From the NCBI RefSeq assembly GCF_020099275.1, contig NZ_CP083646.1, positions 1,488,001-1,552,000 on the forward strand: DNA of 64,000 nucleotides. The letters are read 5' to 3'. Below, in pieces: positions 1 to 8,029 of this stretch; the stretch's first letter is position 1, and every line of letters starts with the position of its first letter. Source of the stretch: Corynebacterium falsenii (lineage in GTDB: Bacteria; Actinomycetota; Actinomycetes; Mycobacteriales; Mycobacteriaceae). The notes under the pieces are model-generated. The model did not search any database, was not told where the DNA came from, and saw nothing but the letters and a program-made list of their open reading frames with translations. The translations under genes and the position numbers were made by a program.

Positions 1-299
1 TTTAGTCCCAGCATCGACCCGGCGGCGCGGATGAGGTCCATTTCGAAGCCGATGATGTTGCCGGAGGAGTCTTTGAACTCGTTGGGGGCGTAGGGAGTGT
101 TGCTTCCCACGCTGATTGATCCGCTCTGGGCGATGTTAGCGGGGACGAGCGCCGCTAACTGCGGATCCTTGGCTGGCATGATCTTCTTCCAGCCGTCAGG
201 ATTCCCCAGCTCTTCGTTGGTGACACACCCAGCCATACTGGCGGCAACCGCAATGGCAACCGCGCCGATGGCCGCGCGAGCAGGTAGGGATTTTCTCAT
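1..299 (-). CDS. ABC transporter solute-binding lipoprotein, family 3 (N-terminal part)
   Basis: Reading the minus strand from the ATG at 299 gives 99 codons before the window edge, so only the N-terminus is present. It opens with MRKSLPARAAIGAVAIAVAA and a lipobox MAGC (Cys about residue 25), so it should be a secreted, lipid-anchored protein. The following segment GSISVGSNTPYAPNEF and the later IIGFEMDLIRA match the start of the mature domain of family 3 solute-binding proteins, which deliver polar amino acids to ABC permeases. The ligand cannot be told from this fragment. A perfect TATAAT lies 8 nt upstream of the ATG and no Shine-Dalgarno is visible, suggesting a leaderless mRNA. Confidence 0.85.
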   Translation of the reverse strand, partial: MRKSLPARAAIGAVAIAVAASMAGCVTNEELGNPDGWKKIMPAKDPQLAALVPANIAQSGSISVGSNTPYAPNEFKDSSGNIIGFEMDLIRAAGSMLGL

Positions 300-307
300 G
301 GGCGGTA

Positions 308-313
308 ATTATA
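308..313 (-). promoter_or_regulatory. -10 element of the solute-binding protein gene
   Basis: Perfect TATAAT on the minus strand, 8 nt from the ATG at 299. The spacing puts the transcription start at or next to the start codon. No good -35 is visible. Confidence 0.55.
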
Positions 314-416
314 TACGAATAGTCGAAATTCATTCATTTCCCACGTTAATTTCCTATGACCTACTCGAAACTTGCCCGCAGCTCTCTTGTAGCCGCAACG
401 TCTGCGCGCATAAAAA

Positions 417-447
417 TAAGCGGAAAATCGTGTCGATTTTCCGCTGT
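417..447 (-). terminator. Rho-independent terminator of the TetR gene
   Basis: Perfect 12-bp inverted repeat AGCGGAAAATCG / CGATTTTCCGCT with a 3-nt loop at 419-445. On the minus strand it is followed by TTATTTTTATG, a U-rich tail. It lies about 50 nt past the TetR stop codon. Confidence 0.75.
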
Positions 448-498
448 GGCCCCGGGGAGGCGGGGGTTGGGCCTGGGGCCGGGGTTGGGACCGCGTGC

Positions 499-1134
499 TT
501 AGGCAGCGGCGGCACACCGCGCGCTCAGGCCATCGATGATGAGATCGATCTTGTCGTTGAGGTGCGACCAGCTCTCCTCTCTCTCGTGAGCGGGCAGTGG
601 GAAGGATTCTGGGTACACACCCTTGACCGGATCAACGGGGGAAACGCGCTCTTCGGCCAGCCGGTAGGCGCGGGCCGCCAGGTGAATGGACACTGTTATT
701 GTGGAAACGAGCTCCACTATGTTGCGAGCTTCATCGGCGCTGAAGCCTTCCGTGATCAGTGCGCTGACGAGTGCTGCGAGGTGCTTCTCGAAGTGGCGGT
801 GCGACCGCGGGTTGGTCAGCAGGATGTTTTCTATGCCGGGGTAGTTTTCGCAGATCAGCCACGTATTCCGGGCGTAGTCGCGGACGAGGTGGTGCCAGTC
901 GCCGGTGGGGCTGAAAGGGAAGTGTTCTGCGGCCTGTTCCAGGCAGAAGTCGAGCAGAGTTTTCGTGCTGCAAATCCGGTAGAGGGCGGAGGTGGCCACG
1001 CCGAGGCGGTTCGCAATCTCGGACATCGTGAAGCAATCGAGGCCGAGCTTGAGGGCCTCATGGATAACATCCTGCTTGTCGAAGCTGGGCTTCGGGCCGG
1101 TACGTTTGCGAGGGGTGCGAGAGGTAGTTTGCAT
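499..1134 (-). CDS. TetR family transcriptional regulator
   Basis: A 211-residue protein when started at the ATG at 1134 (MQTTSRTPRKRTGPK); an upstream start would add 19 residues with no homology-like character. The N-terminal helix-turn-helix is visible as FTMSEIANRLGVATSALYR, about residues 35-53, followed by the helix-4 region LLDFCLEQAAEHF. The C-terminal half is a helical ligand/dimer domain of the kind seen in TetR proteins with a TetR_C-like region. It is transcribed divergently from nothing nearby except the tRNA further upstream on the same strand, so its target is unclear; autoregulation through the palindrome at 1241-1265 is possible. Ligand unknown. Confidence 0.8.
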   Translation of the reverse strand: MQTTSRTPRKRTGPKPSFDKQDVIHEALKLGLDCFTMSEIANRLGVATSALYRICSTKTLLDFCLEQAAEHFPFSPTGDWHHLVRDYARNTWLICENYPGIENILLTNPRSHRHFEKHLAALVSALITEGFSADEARNIVELVSTITVSIHLAARAYRLAEERVSPVDPVKGVYPESFPLPAHEREESWSHLNDKIDLIIDGLSARCAAAA

Positions 1135-1240
1135 GAGGATATCCAGTATGTCGAAGGGGACAGGGACAGTGATGAGGTGAAGTGGATCCACAGTGAAACT
1201 CTGCGGGCGTGCGAACCCACAGTCGTGTGTTGTTGTGATG

Positions 1241-1265
1241 AAGAACTTAACCCATCGTAGTTCTT
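1241..1265. promoter_or_regulatory. Palindrome upstream of the TetR gene, candidate operator
   Basis: Arms AAGAACT (1241-1247) and AGTTCTT (1259-1265) separated by 11 bp, about 107 bp upstream of the TetR start. A -10-like TACGAT on the minus strand overlaps it. Size and symmetry fit a TetR operator, but binding is inferred only from position. Confidence 0.35.
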
Positions 1266-1342
1266 AAATTCTCTTTGGGGGAGAAAACGGTGACGTAAAT
1301 CTCATGAATGTCATCGTGGGGACTACGCGAGAATCACCGTAG

Positions 1343-1371
1343 AGAAAAAGCGACCTCAGAATCCTTTTTCT
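1343..1371. terminator. Weak hairpin downstream of the tRNA gene
   Basis: Inverted repeat AGAAAAAG / CTTTTTCT with a 13-nt loop, about 70 nt past the 3' end of the minus-strand tRNA. The stem is AT-rich, so terminator function is uncertain. Confidence 0.25.
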
Positions 1372-1439
1372 TGGTGCCGTATTACCGTGTTCCAAGGAAA
1401 GCTCAAAGGAGATCTGAAGCCGCCGGGATTAATCGTTCT

Positions 1440-1516
1440 TGGTGCCCCAGGTGAGACTCGAACTCACACTGGACGGGTTTTGAATCCGTTGCCTCTGCCA
1501 ATTGGGCTACTGGGGC
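1440..1516 (-). tRNA. tRNA-Leu (CAA), short variable loop, CCA encoded
   Basis: On the minus strand the cloverleaf is: acceptor GCCCCAG/CTGGGGC, linker TA, D arm GCCCAATTGGCAGAGGC, anticodon stem ACGGA/CCCGT around loop TTCAAAA, variable loop CCAGT, T arm GTGAG-TTCGAGT-CTCAC, discriminator A, then CCA. The anticodon CAA reads UUG leucine codons, and A73 fits leucyl-tRNA synthetase. Oddities: the variable region is only 5 nt, whereas bacterial tRNA-Leu normally has a long class II arm, and position 31-39 is an A-C mismatch. Leu is assigned from the anticodon; identity by synthetase recognition is not shown. Confidence 0.9.
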
Positions 1517-1615
1517 GTACCGGGAAGATCATACGCGACGCGCCAACCCATTCCAAAAACACCCGCGGCTCCGGCAGAACTCCTGCCGAACCCCTGTCGC
1601 ACCTCCGCTGTCCAC

Positions 1616-1621
1616 TAGGCT
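1616..1621 (+). promoter_or_regulatory. -10 element of polA, probably leaderless
   Basis: TAGGCT ends 7 nt before the polA ATG and there is no Shine-Dalgarno, which suggests transcription starts at the start codon. Confidence 0.5.
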
Positions 1622-1628
1622 AGGGCGC

Positions 1629-4280
1629 ATGAGTGACAACGTGAGTCTGAAGGACGCGGCCGGCTCTGGCCTCAATGAAGCGCTCCAGAACAACGCCCAC
1701 GAAAAGACGCTGTTGCTTCTCGATGGGCACTCCCTGGCGTTCCGCGCTTTCTACGCGCTACCTGCGGATAAGATGTCCACCACCGGCGGCCAGCACACCA
1801 ACGCCGTCTACGGTTTCCTCGGCATGTTCCTCACCCTGCTGGAGAAGGAAAAGCCCTCCCACGTGGCCGCGGCGTTCGACTTGTCCGGCCCGACGTTCCG
1901 TGAGGAGTCGTTCCCGGAGTACAAGGCCCAGCGCCCGTCGCCTCCGGCAGAGTTCAAGGGCCAGATCGGGCTGATCCGCTCCGCGTTGGAGTCCTTCGGC
2001 GTGGTGACCCTGGATAAGGAGTCCTACGAGGCCGATGACATCATCGCCACGTTGGCCACCGAGGGCGCGAAGGCCGGGATGAAGGTGCTTATCTGCACCG
2101 GCGACCGGGATTCCTTGCAGCTTGTCACGGACGACGTCACCGTGCTCTACACCCTCAAGGGCGTGTCCGAACTGCACCGGTTTACGCCGGCTGCGGTGGA
2201 GGAGAAGTATGGCGTCACCCCAAAGCAGTACCCTGACCTCGCCGCGCTGCGTGGCGATACGTCGGACAACATGCCGGGCGTACCTGGTGTGGGGCCGAAG
2301 ACCGCGCAGAAGTGGATTCACACGTACGGCAGCCTGCAGGGCGTGATCGACAACATGGACAGCATCGGCGGCAAGGTGGGAACCAGCCTGCGCGACAACA
2401 TCGACAACGTGGTGCTGGCCCGCGATGTCACGGAGATGGTGCGCGATCTGGACCTCGTGGGCGATCTGGACGAGCTGCGCCCCTCCGCAGTCGATGCCGC
2501 CGAGGCGATGCAGGTATTCGACGATCTGCAGTTCGGTAACCGGCTGCGCAGCCGCACGTTTTCGATCCTGGGCGTGGAGTTCGAGGAGTCCGCGGCGCTG
2601 CCGATCAGCGAGGAAAACCCCAAGCCCGGCAGGCTCGGCGCGTGGCTGCGCAAGCGGTCTCGCGGTATTGCGGTGGACCTGACGGGGGAGAAGCTCTCGC
2701 TGCTCGATCACGACAACACCGGCACCACCATTGACCTTGCCGATGTGGATCCCAAGGACGAGAAGGCCGTGAAGGAGTGGCTCGCCGATCCCACGGTGAG
2801 CAAGTGGACTCACGACGCCAAGGCCATGTACCACGGGCTGATCAATCAAGGCCTCGTGCTTGACGGGGTGGAGCACGATACGTCGCTCGCGGCTTACCTC
2901 ATCCGCCCGGACGTGCGCACGAGTGGCTTGGAAGACACGGTGCAGCGCTATGTGGGCAATGAGTTGTCGGAGAAGGCCAGCGGCCTCGAGCGCGCCCAGG
3001 CCGTCGCGGAGCTGGTGAAGGCCCTGGCCCCCGAGATCGAGAAGATCGGCGCCGCGGAGTTGTACTACGACATGGAGGTGCCGCTGAGCCTCATTCTGGC
3101 TCGGATGGAGCACGCGGGAATCGCTGTCAACGAGGAATCGCTGCGCGAACTCTCCGAGGAGTACGGCGCGAAGATCGAGGAGGAGACCGCTGCCGCTCGG
3201 TCGCTGGCGGACGATCCGAAGCTCAATTTGTCGTCTCCGAAGCAGCTCCAGAAGGTGTTGTTCGAGACGTTCGATCTGCCGAAGACGAAGAAGACCAAGA
3301 CTGGTTATTCCACCGCGGCCGCGGAATTGGAGAAGCTGGCCGCGCAGAGCAATCACCCGTTCCTCGGGCACCTCATGGCGCACCGCGAATATCAGAAGAT
3401 GAAGACCACCATCGACGGTCTTGTGGACGCGATTGCCGATGATGGGCGCATCCACACCACCTTTAACCAGAAGGGTGCGGCGACCGGCCGGTTGTCGTCT
3501 TCCGACCCGAATCTGCAGAACATTCCGGTGCGCACGTCGGCCGGGCGCACGATCCGCGCCGCGTTCCAGGTGGGGGATGGCTACCAGACCTTGCTCACGG
3601 CCGACTATTCGCAGATCGAGATGCGTGTGATGGCTCACTTGTCCCAGGATGAGGGGCTCATCGAGGCCTACAAGTCCGGCGAGGACCTGCACAATTTCGT
3701 GGGTTCGCGGGTGTTTGGCGTGCCCGTCGATGAGGTCACTCCGGAGCTGCGCCGCAAGGTGAAGGCGTTGAGCTATGGCTTGGTGTATGGCCTGTCTGCT
3801 TTCGGTTTGTCTCAGCAGTTGAAGATCAGTGCGGGCGAGGCCAAGCGCATCATGGACAATTACTTCGAGCGCTTTGGTGGGGTGAAGAAATACCTCGATA
3901 ACGTGGTGGAGATCGCGCGGGAAACTGGGTACACGGAGACTCTTTATGGTCGACGCCGCTACCTTCCCGAACTCAAGAGCTCCAATCGGGTGGCTCGGGA
4001 GAACGCTGAGCGGGCGGCGTTGAACGCGCCGATTCAGGGCACGGCCGCGGACATCATCAAGTTGGCGATGCTTCGGGTGGATCGTGCGCTCGCGGCTGGG
4101 GAGTTCGCCTCGCGCGTGCTGCTGCAGGTGCACGATGAACTTGTGGTGGAAGTCGCCGAGGGTGAGCTAGACGACGTGCAGGCCTTGGTGGAGCGGGAGA
4201 TGGATGAGGCGGCGAACTTGCGCGTGCCGCTTGATGTGTCCGCGGGCCACGGCGATAACTGGGATCTGGCTGGGCACTAG
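1629..4280 (+). CDS. polA: DNA polymerase I
   Basis: 883-residue family A DNA polymerase for Okazaki fragment processing and gap filling after excision repair. The N-terminal 5'-3' exonuclease domain is seen in LLLLDGHSLAFRAFYALP, ICTGDRDSLQLV and the helix-hairpin-helix GDTSDNMPGVPGVGPKTA. The central 3'-5' exonuclease fold is present but its metal ligands are lost (VDLTGE where a DxE is expected), as in mycobacterial and Taq polymerases, so proofreading should be absent. Polymerase motif A is DYSQIEMR (about residue 657), motif B RRKVKALSYGLVYG (about 706) and motif C VHDEL (about 833), all intact. The ATG at 1629 is chosen because a -10 element sits 7 nt upstream. Confidence 0.98.
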   Translation: MSDNVSLKDAAGSGLNEALQNNAHEKTLLLLDGHSLAFRAFYALPADKMSTTGGQHTNAVYGFLGMFLTLLEKEKPSHVAAAFDLSGPTFREESFPEYKAQRPSPPAEFKGQIGLIRSALESFGVVTLDKESYEADDIIATLATEGAKAGMKVLICTGDRDSLQLVTDDVTVLYTLKGVSELHRFTPAAVEEKYGVTPKQYPDLAALRGDTSDNMPGVPGVGPKTAQKWIHTYGSLQGVIDNMDSIGGKVGTSLRDNIDNVVLARDVTEMVRDLDLVGDLDELRPSAVDAAEAMQVFDDLQFGNRLRSRTFSILGVEFEESAALPISEENPKPGRLGAWLRKRSRGIAVDLTGEKLSLLDHDNTGTTIDLADVDPKDEKAVKEWLADPTVSKWTHDAKAMYHGLINQGLVLDGVEHDTSLAAYLIRPDVRTSGLEDTVQRYVGNELSEKASGLERAQAVAELVKALAPEIEKIGAAELYYDMEVPLSLILARMEHAGIAVNEESLRELSEEYGAKIEEETAAARSLADDPKLNLSSPKQLQKVLFETFDLPKTKKTKTGYSTAAAELEKLAAQSNHPFLGHLMAHREYQKMKTTIDGLVDAIADDGRIHTTFNQKGAATGRLSSSDPNLQNIPVRTSAGRTIRAAFQVGDGYQTLLTADYSQIEMRVMAHLSQDEGLIEAYKSGEDLHNFVGSRVFGVPVDEVTPELRRKVKALSYGLVYGLSAFGLSQQLKISAGEAKRIMDNYFERFGGVKKYLDNVVEIARETGYTETLYGRRRYLPELKSSNRVARENAERAALNAPIQGTAADIIKLAMLRVDRALAAGEFASRVLLQVHDELVVEVAEGELDDVQALVEREMDEAANLRVPLDVSAGHGDNWDLAGH

Positions 4281-4309
4281 TGACGAACTAGCTCCACACC
4301 AGCTCCGCA

Positions 4310-5218
4310 CTAGCTCCGCGCAGCCTCTTCTTGCGGCGGGGCCGGCGGCGCGGTGAACATGCGCTCCGCCACCAGCATCGCCAGCACTGCGAGCGCCCCC
4401 ACCACGAACAGGATCAGTGCGATCCCGATGTTTTCGTTGGGAGCGAGCAGTTCGGCGTCGCCGGTCTGCCACGGCCAGAGGGCACGCAGGGAGCCGAACA
4501 TGAGGCCCGACATGACGATCAGGGTGACCGTGCGATGCGTGGTCAGCAGATGTTCGAGCAGGCGAACGAAGGAGATCAGGCCGGTGATCGCGCCGAGGGC
4601 GAACACGCCGAGGTAGGCCACGTTGAGGTTGTCGACGGCGCTCATGGTGGCCGAGTACAGGCCCACGGCGAGCAGGAAGAACGATCCCGACACGCCGGGC
4701 AGAACCAGGGCGCACACCGCGATGGCGGCGGCGAAGAAGACCCACAGCAGGTTGGGGTTTTCCTGCGGGGCGCTGGTGAGGCCGGTGAGGATGAAGGTGC
4801 CGATCGCCGCGATGGCGAAGCCGAGGCCTGCCTTCACGGCTTTGGCGCGCAGCTCGGCTTTGTCCATCATCATGATGGGCACGCTGATGCTCACCAGCAC
4901 CATGCCGAAGAACAGGCCGCGGGAGGCCTGGGGCTGGTCGGTGACGAAGCTTTCCAGGACTCCGGCCATGGTCAGGACCATGATGCCCATGCCGATGGCC
5001 AGGGGGATGAGGAGTTTCCAGTCCACTGCCTTGAACTTTTCACCGGCGGAGGAGCGGTCTTTGACGAGGCTCTTGATTCCGTCGAGGACAAGGTTGGCGT
5101 TGTAGAGTACGCGCTCGTACACCCCCGTCACGAGTGCAATCGTTCCGCCAGAGACTCCGGGTACCAATTCCGCCATGCCGATGAGGGCGCCGCGGATCAT
5201 GTTCCATAGAATATTCAT
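4310..5218 (-). CDS. DUF368 membrane protein, predicted polyprenyl-phosphate transporter
   Basis: 302-residue multi-pass membrane protein, start taken at MNILWNMIRGALIGMAEL; an ATG six codons upstream is also possible. The family signature G-A-L-I-G-M-A-E-L-V-P-G-V-S-G-G-T-I-A is intact near the N-terminus, and a second LVLPGVSGS motif occurs about residue 180, the internal duplication typical of DUF368. Members of this family (PopT) have been shown to recycle undecaprenyl phosphate across the membrane; in corynebacteria the carrier would be decaprenyl phosphate, serving peptidoglycan and arabinogalactan assembly. It converges on polA with a 29-nt gap and has no operon partner. The transport role here is by family, not from this sequence. 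Confidence 0.88.
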   Translation of the reverse strand: MNILWNMIRGALIGMAELVPGVSGGTIALVTGVYERVLYNANLVLDGIKSLVKDRSSAGEKFKAVDWKLLIPLAIGMGIMVLTMAGVLESFVTDQPQASRGLFFGMVLVSISVPIMMMDKAELRAKAVKAGLGFAIAAIGTFILTGLTSAPQENPNLLWVFFAAAIAVCALVLPGVSGSFFLLAVGLYSATMSAVDNLNVAYLGVFALGAITGLISFVRLLEHLLTTHRTVTLIVMSGLMFGSLRALWPWQTGDAELLAPNENIGIALILFVVGALAVLAMLVAERMFTAPPAPPQEEAARS

Positions 5219-5461
5219 CGTTTGGGTATTGTACATGTTTGCGCAGATCAGATTGCTGGTGTACCGTTAGCGCTGTTGTTCGCTATTTCTGCGCGCGCCG
5301 CGAACTGGTTCTTCGATTGTTTTTCTTTTTCGACGCCCAGCCGATCCATGCTGGACGTCTTCCGATCAACTGGCAAAGTTCCAGGTGAGAGCGTGTTGCG
5401 GGGGAGCGACACCAAGAAACTGTCCATCTCTATATTTATCCGTTTCGGAGACATTTAACAC

Positions 5462-6925
5462 ATGCCCACCAACAACGTCCCTCAGGTAGCCATCAACGAC
5501 ATTGGCTCCGCTGAGGATTTCCTCGCTGCCGTCGACTCCACCATCAAGTACTTCAATGATGGTGACATTGTCGAAGGCACCGTCGTCAAGGTCGACCACG
5601 ACGAAGTCCTGCTGGACATCGGCTACAAGACCGAGGGTGTCATCCCTTCCCGTGAACTGTCGATCAAGCACGACGTAGACCCCGGTGAGGTTGTTGAGGT
5701 CGGCGACGAGATCGACGCACTGGTTCTCACCAAGGAGGACAAGGAAGGCCGCCTGATCCTGTCCAAGAAGCGTGCTCAGTACGAGCGTGCTTGGGGCGCG
5801 ATCGAGGAGCTCAAGAAGAACGAAGAGCCGGTCACCGGTACCGTCATCGAGGTTGTCAAGGGTGGCCTGATCCTGGACATCGGTCTGCGTGGCTTCCTGC
5901 CCGCTTCCCTGGTCGAGATGCGCCGTGTTCGCGACCTGCAGCCCTACATCGGCCGGGAGATCGAGGCCAAGATCATCGAGCTGGATAAGCACCGCAACAA
6001 CGTTGTGCTGTCCCGCCGCGCATGGCTCGAGCAGACCCAGTCCGAGGTCCGCTCCGAGTTCCTGCACCAGCTTCAGAAGGGCCAGGTCCGCAAGGGCGTT
6101 GTGTCCTCCATCGTCAACTTCGGTGCCTTCGTGGACCTGGGTGGCGTAGACGGCCTGGTGCACGTGTCCGAGCTGTCCTGGAAGCACATCGATCACCCGT
6201 CTGAGGTTGTCGCTGTGGGCGACGAGGTCACCGTTGAGGTTCTGGATGTGGATCTGGACCGCGAGCGCGTGTCCCTGTCCCTGAAGGCAACCCAGGAAGA
6301 TCCGTGGCGCGTCTTCGCACGCACCCACGCTATCGGCCAGATCGTGCCCGGTAAGGTCACCAAGCTGGTTCCGTTCGGTGCATTCGTCCGCGTGGAAGAG
6401 GGCATCGAGGGCCTGGTTCACATCTCCGAGCTGGCTGAGCGCCACGTTGAGGTTCCGGATCAGGTTGTCACCGTGGGTCAGGATGCCATGGTCAAGGTCA
6501 TCGACATCGACCTCGAGCGTCGTCGTATCTCCCTGTCCCTCAAGCAGGCTGACGAGGATTACACCGAGGACTTCGATCCGTCCAAGTACGGCATGGCCGA
6601 CTCTTACGACGAGCAGGGCAACTACATCTTCCCCGAGGGCTTCGACCCGGAGACCAACGAGTGGCTCGAGGGCTTCGACGAGCAGCGTCAGGGGTGGGAG
6701 GCTCGTTACGCAGAGTCCGAGCGTCGCCACCGCCTGCACACCGCTCAGATCGAGCGCAACCGCGCCGCTGCTGCCGAGGCTGCAGCAGCCGGCGACGGCG
6801 GCTACTCCTCCGAGTCCGGTTCTGAGGCCGCTTCCTCCTCCGAGGCTCCGGCTTCCGATGCTGGCACCCTGGCTTCCGATGAGCAGCTCGCCGCTCTGCG
6901 CGAGAAGCTCGCCGGTGGTGAGTAA
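5462..6925 (+). CDS. rpsA: 30S ribosomal protein S1
   Basis: 487 residues with four S1 RNA-binding repeats, starting about residues 35, 120, 205 and 293; repeats are visible as GDIVEGTVVKV, EPVTGTVIEVVKGGLILDIG, KGVVSSIVNFGAFVDLGGVDG and PGKVTKLVPFGAFVRVEEGIEG. Four repeats, against six in E. coli, is the actinobacterial form. The C-terminal about 120 residues are charged, then Ala/Ser/Glu-rich and probably disordered. Protein S1 recruits mRNA to the 30S subunit. It is monocistronic: a 240-nt upstream region separates it from the divergent DUF368 gene and a strong terminator follows. Codon use is highly biased, as expected for an abundant protein. Confidence 0.97.
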   Translation: MPTNNVPQVAINDIGSAEDFLAAVDSTIKYFNDGDIVEGTVVKVDHDEVLLDIGYKTEGVIPSRELSIKHDVDPGEVVEVGDEIDALVLTKEDKEGRLILSKKRAQYERAWGAIEELKKNEEPVTGTVIEVVKGGLILDIGLRGFLPASLVEMRRVRDLQPYIGREIEAKIIELDKHRNNVVLSRRAWLEQTQSEVRSEFLHQLQKGQVRKGVVSSIVNFGAFVDLGGVDGLVHVSELSWKHIDHPSEVVAVGDEVTVEVLDVDLDRERVSLSLKATQEDPWRVFARTHAIGQIVPGKVTKLVPFGAFVRVEEGIEGLVHISELAERHVEVPDQVVTVGQDAMVKVIDIDLERRRISLSLKQADEDYTEDFDPSKYGMADSYDEQGNYIFPEGFDPETNEWLEGFDEQRQGWEARYAESERRHRLHTAQIERNRAAAAEAAAAGDGGYSSESGSEAASSSEAPASDAGTLASDEQLAALREKLAGGE

Positions 6926-7778
6926 GCACTAAGAAGCGCTAAGCGCAGACCCCGCCCGATCCCTGTGAAGGGATGGGGCGGGGTCTTTTTGCGCTGTCTG
7001 AGGCGCGTTAGCTCTGTGCGGTGCCGCGTGCGGGAGCGGGACTTAAGAAGCTCCCGCGTGAGATCCCAGAGGACGAATAGGGTGAGGATGGCCATGGTGG
7101 CGTCGATAAGAAAACCCCACACCCCGCCGAAGAAGTAGGGTTGCTCCAGGTTCGCAAAGAGCGTGAAGTCTACGCTCGCGTGCCACAGAACCAGCGGCAG
7201 GAGCGCCCGGGTGCGGAGGTAGATCAGGCCGGCGACCAGCCCCATCGCCATCGCCTTCACGGACTGATTGAATGCTGAGGCCACGTCCATTCCACTGAAC
7301 ACGTTGGTCATGTGCAGCAGCCCGAAGATGAGCACCGACGCCACCAGCCACAGCGCCTTCGTGCGCATCGGGGCCGAAGGGGCGGCGTGATCGAGGAGGT
7401 ATTTGCGGAAGAATCCCTCCTCGGAAAAGCCGATGAGCAGGCTGAGGACGGCAGCGGCGACAATGAGCGGGCTGAGCGTGCCGCGCAGGGCGAATTCGAT
7501 GGGGGCGGCGGCGAAGGTGACGATGGTGGTGATTGTGAGCGCGCCGAGGGCGATGCGGTAGCGCTTCGGGAGGGTGCGGGGCCGTTCCAGCGCAGGGGTG
7601 TGAGACGGCCGCGGAGCAGCAATGCCACGAATGCTGCGGAGACCAGCATGAAGCTGATGCCGAGGTATTGCATCTTCGGGTCGCTGTATTCCACGCCGAA
7701 TACGGTGCGCATGAGGGCGAAGCCGATGGCGGAGATGCTGGCGTATATGGCTGTCATCGTGGCTAGTTTGGGGAGCAC
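6802..7778 (-). pseudogene. CPBP family intramembrane protease, frameshifted
   Basis: The N-terminal part (from a GTG at 7778, AAAGGA upstream) reads MTAIYASISAIGFALM and continues to LLLRGRLTPLRWNG in one frame; the rest continues in another frame from about 7580 as RTLPKRYRIALGALTI. The second part carries all CPBP (Abi) motifs: EEGFFR, FGLLHM and LWHASVDF, with several hydrophobic helices. Adding one C to the run at 7578-7581 would join the halves into one protein. Family members are membrane metalloproteases of the CAAX-processing type, often of unknown substrate. The second frame has no stop until 6802, inside the 3' end of rpsA, so the natural end may also be lost. A sequencing error is an alternative explanation. 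Confidence 0.75.
6948..6990 (+). terminator. Terminator of rpsA
   Basis: Stem GACCCCGCCC (6948-6957) with GGGCGGGGTC (6976-6985), plus an inner stem ATCCCT/AGGGAT, followed by TTTTT. A strong intrinsic terminator 20 nt past the stop codon. Confidence 0.92.
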
Positions 7779-8029
7779 GTGACTGGAACCGTCCTTTCGT
7801 CGACAGGGTGAAAGTTGTTGAACAATCAATGTAGCCGACGTGGAGGCGTGTGCCCGTTCGATTCTGCTGGGTGGCTGCTGAATGTTCCCCGAGAAAATGG
7901 TGACGGATAGGATGCGGTCGGCGTAGAAACCTGCTTAATCGAAGTGGGAGTCGCCATCCCAGCCGAAGCGGCCCATAGCAATAGCCAAATCGGTCGGAAG
8001 ATTTGCTGGTCTGGAAGGGGGCTGAGGCC

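Noticed and set aside
97..1260. Long plus-strand ORF over the left edge
   Set aside because: Antisense to the solute-binding protein and TetR genes, which have clear domains; the ORF has no family pattern.
1758..4133. 791-residue minus-strand ORF
   Set aside because: Mirror of polA in a high-GC frame; composition rich in Arg/His/Leu and no motif.
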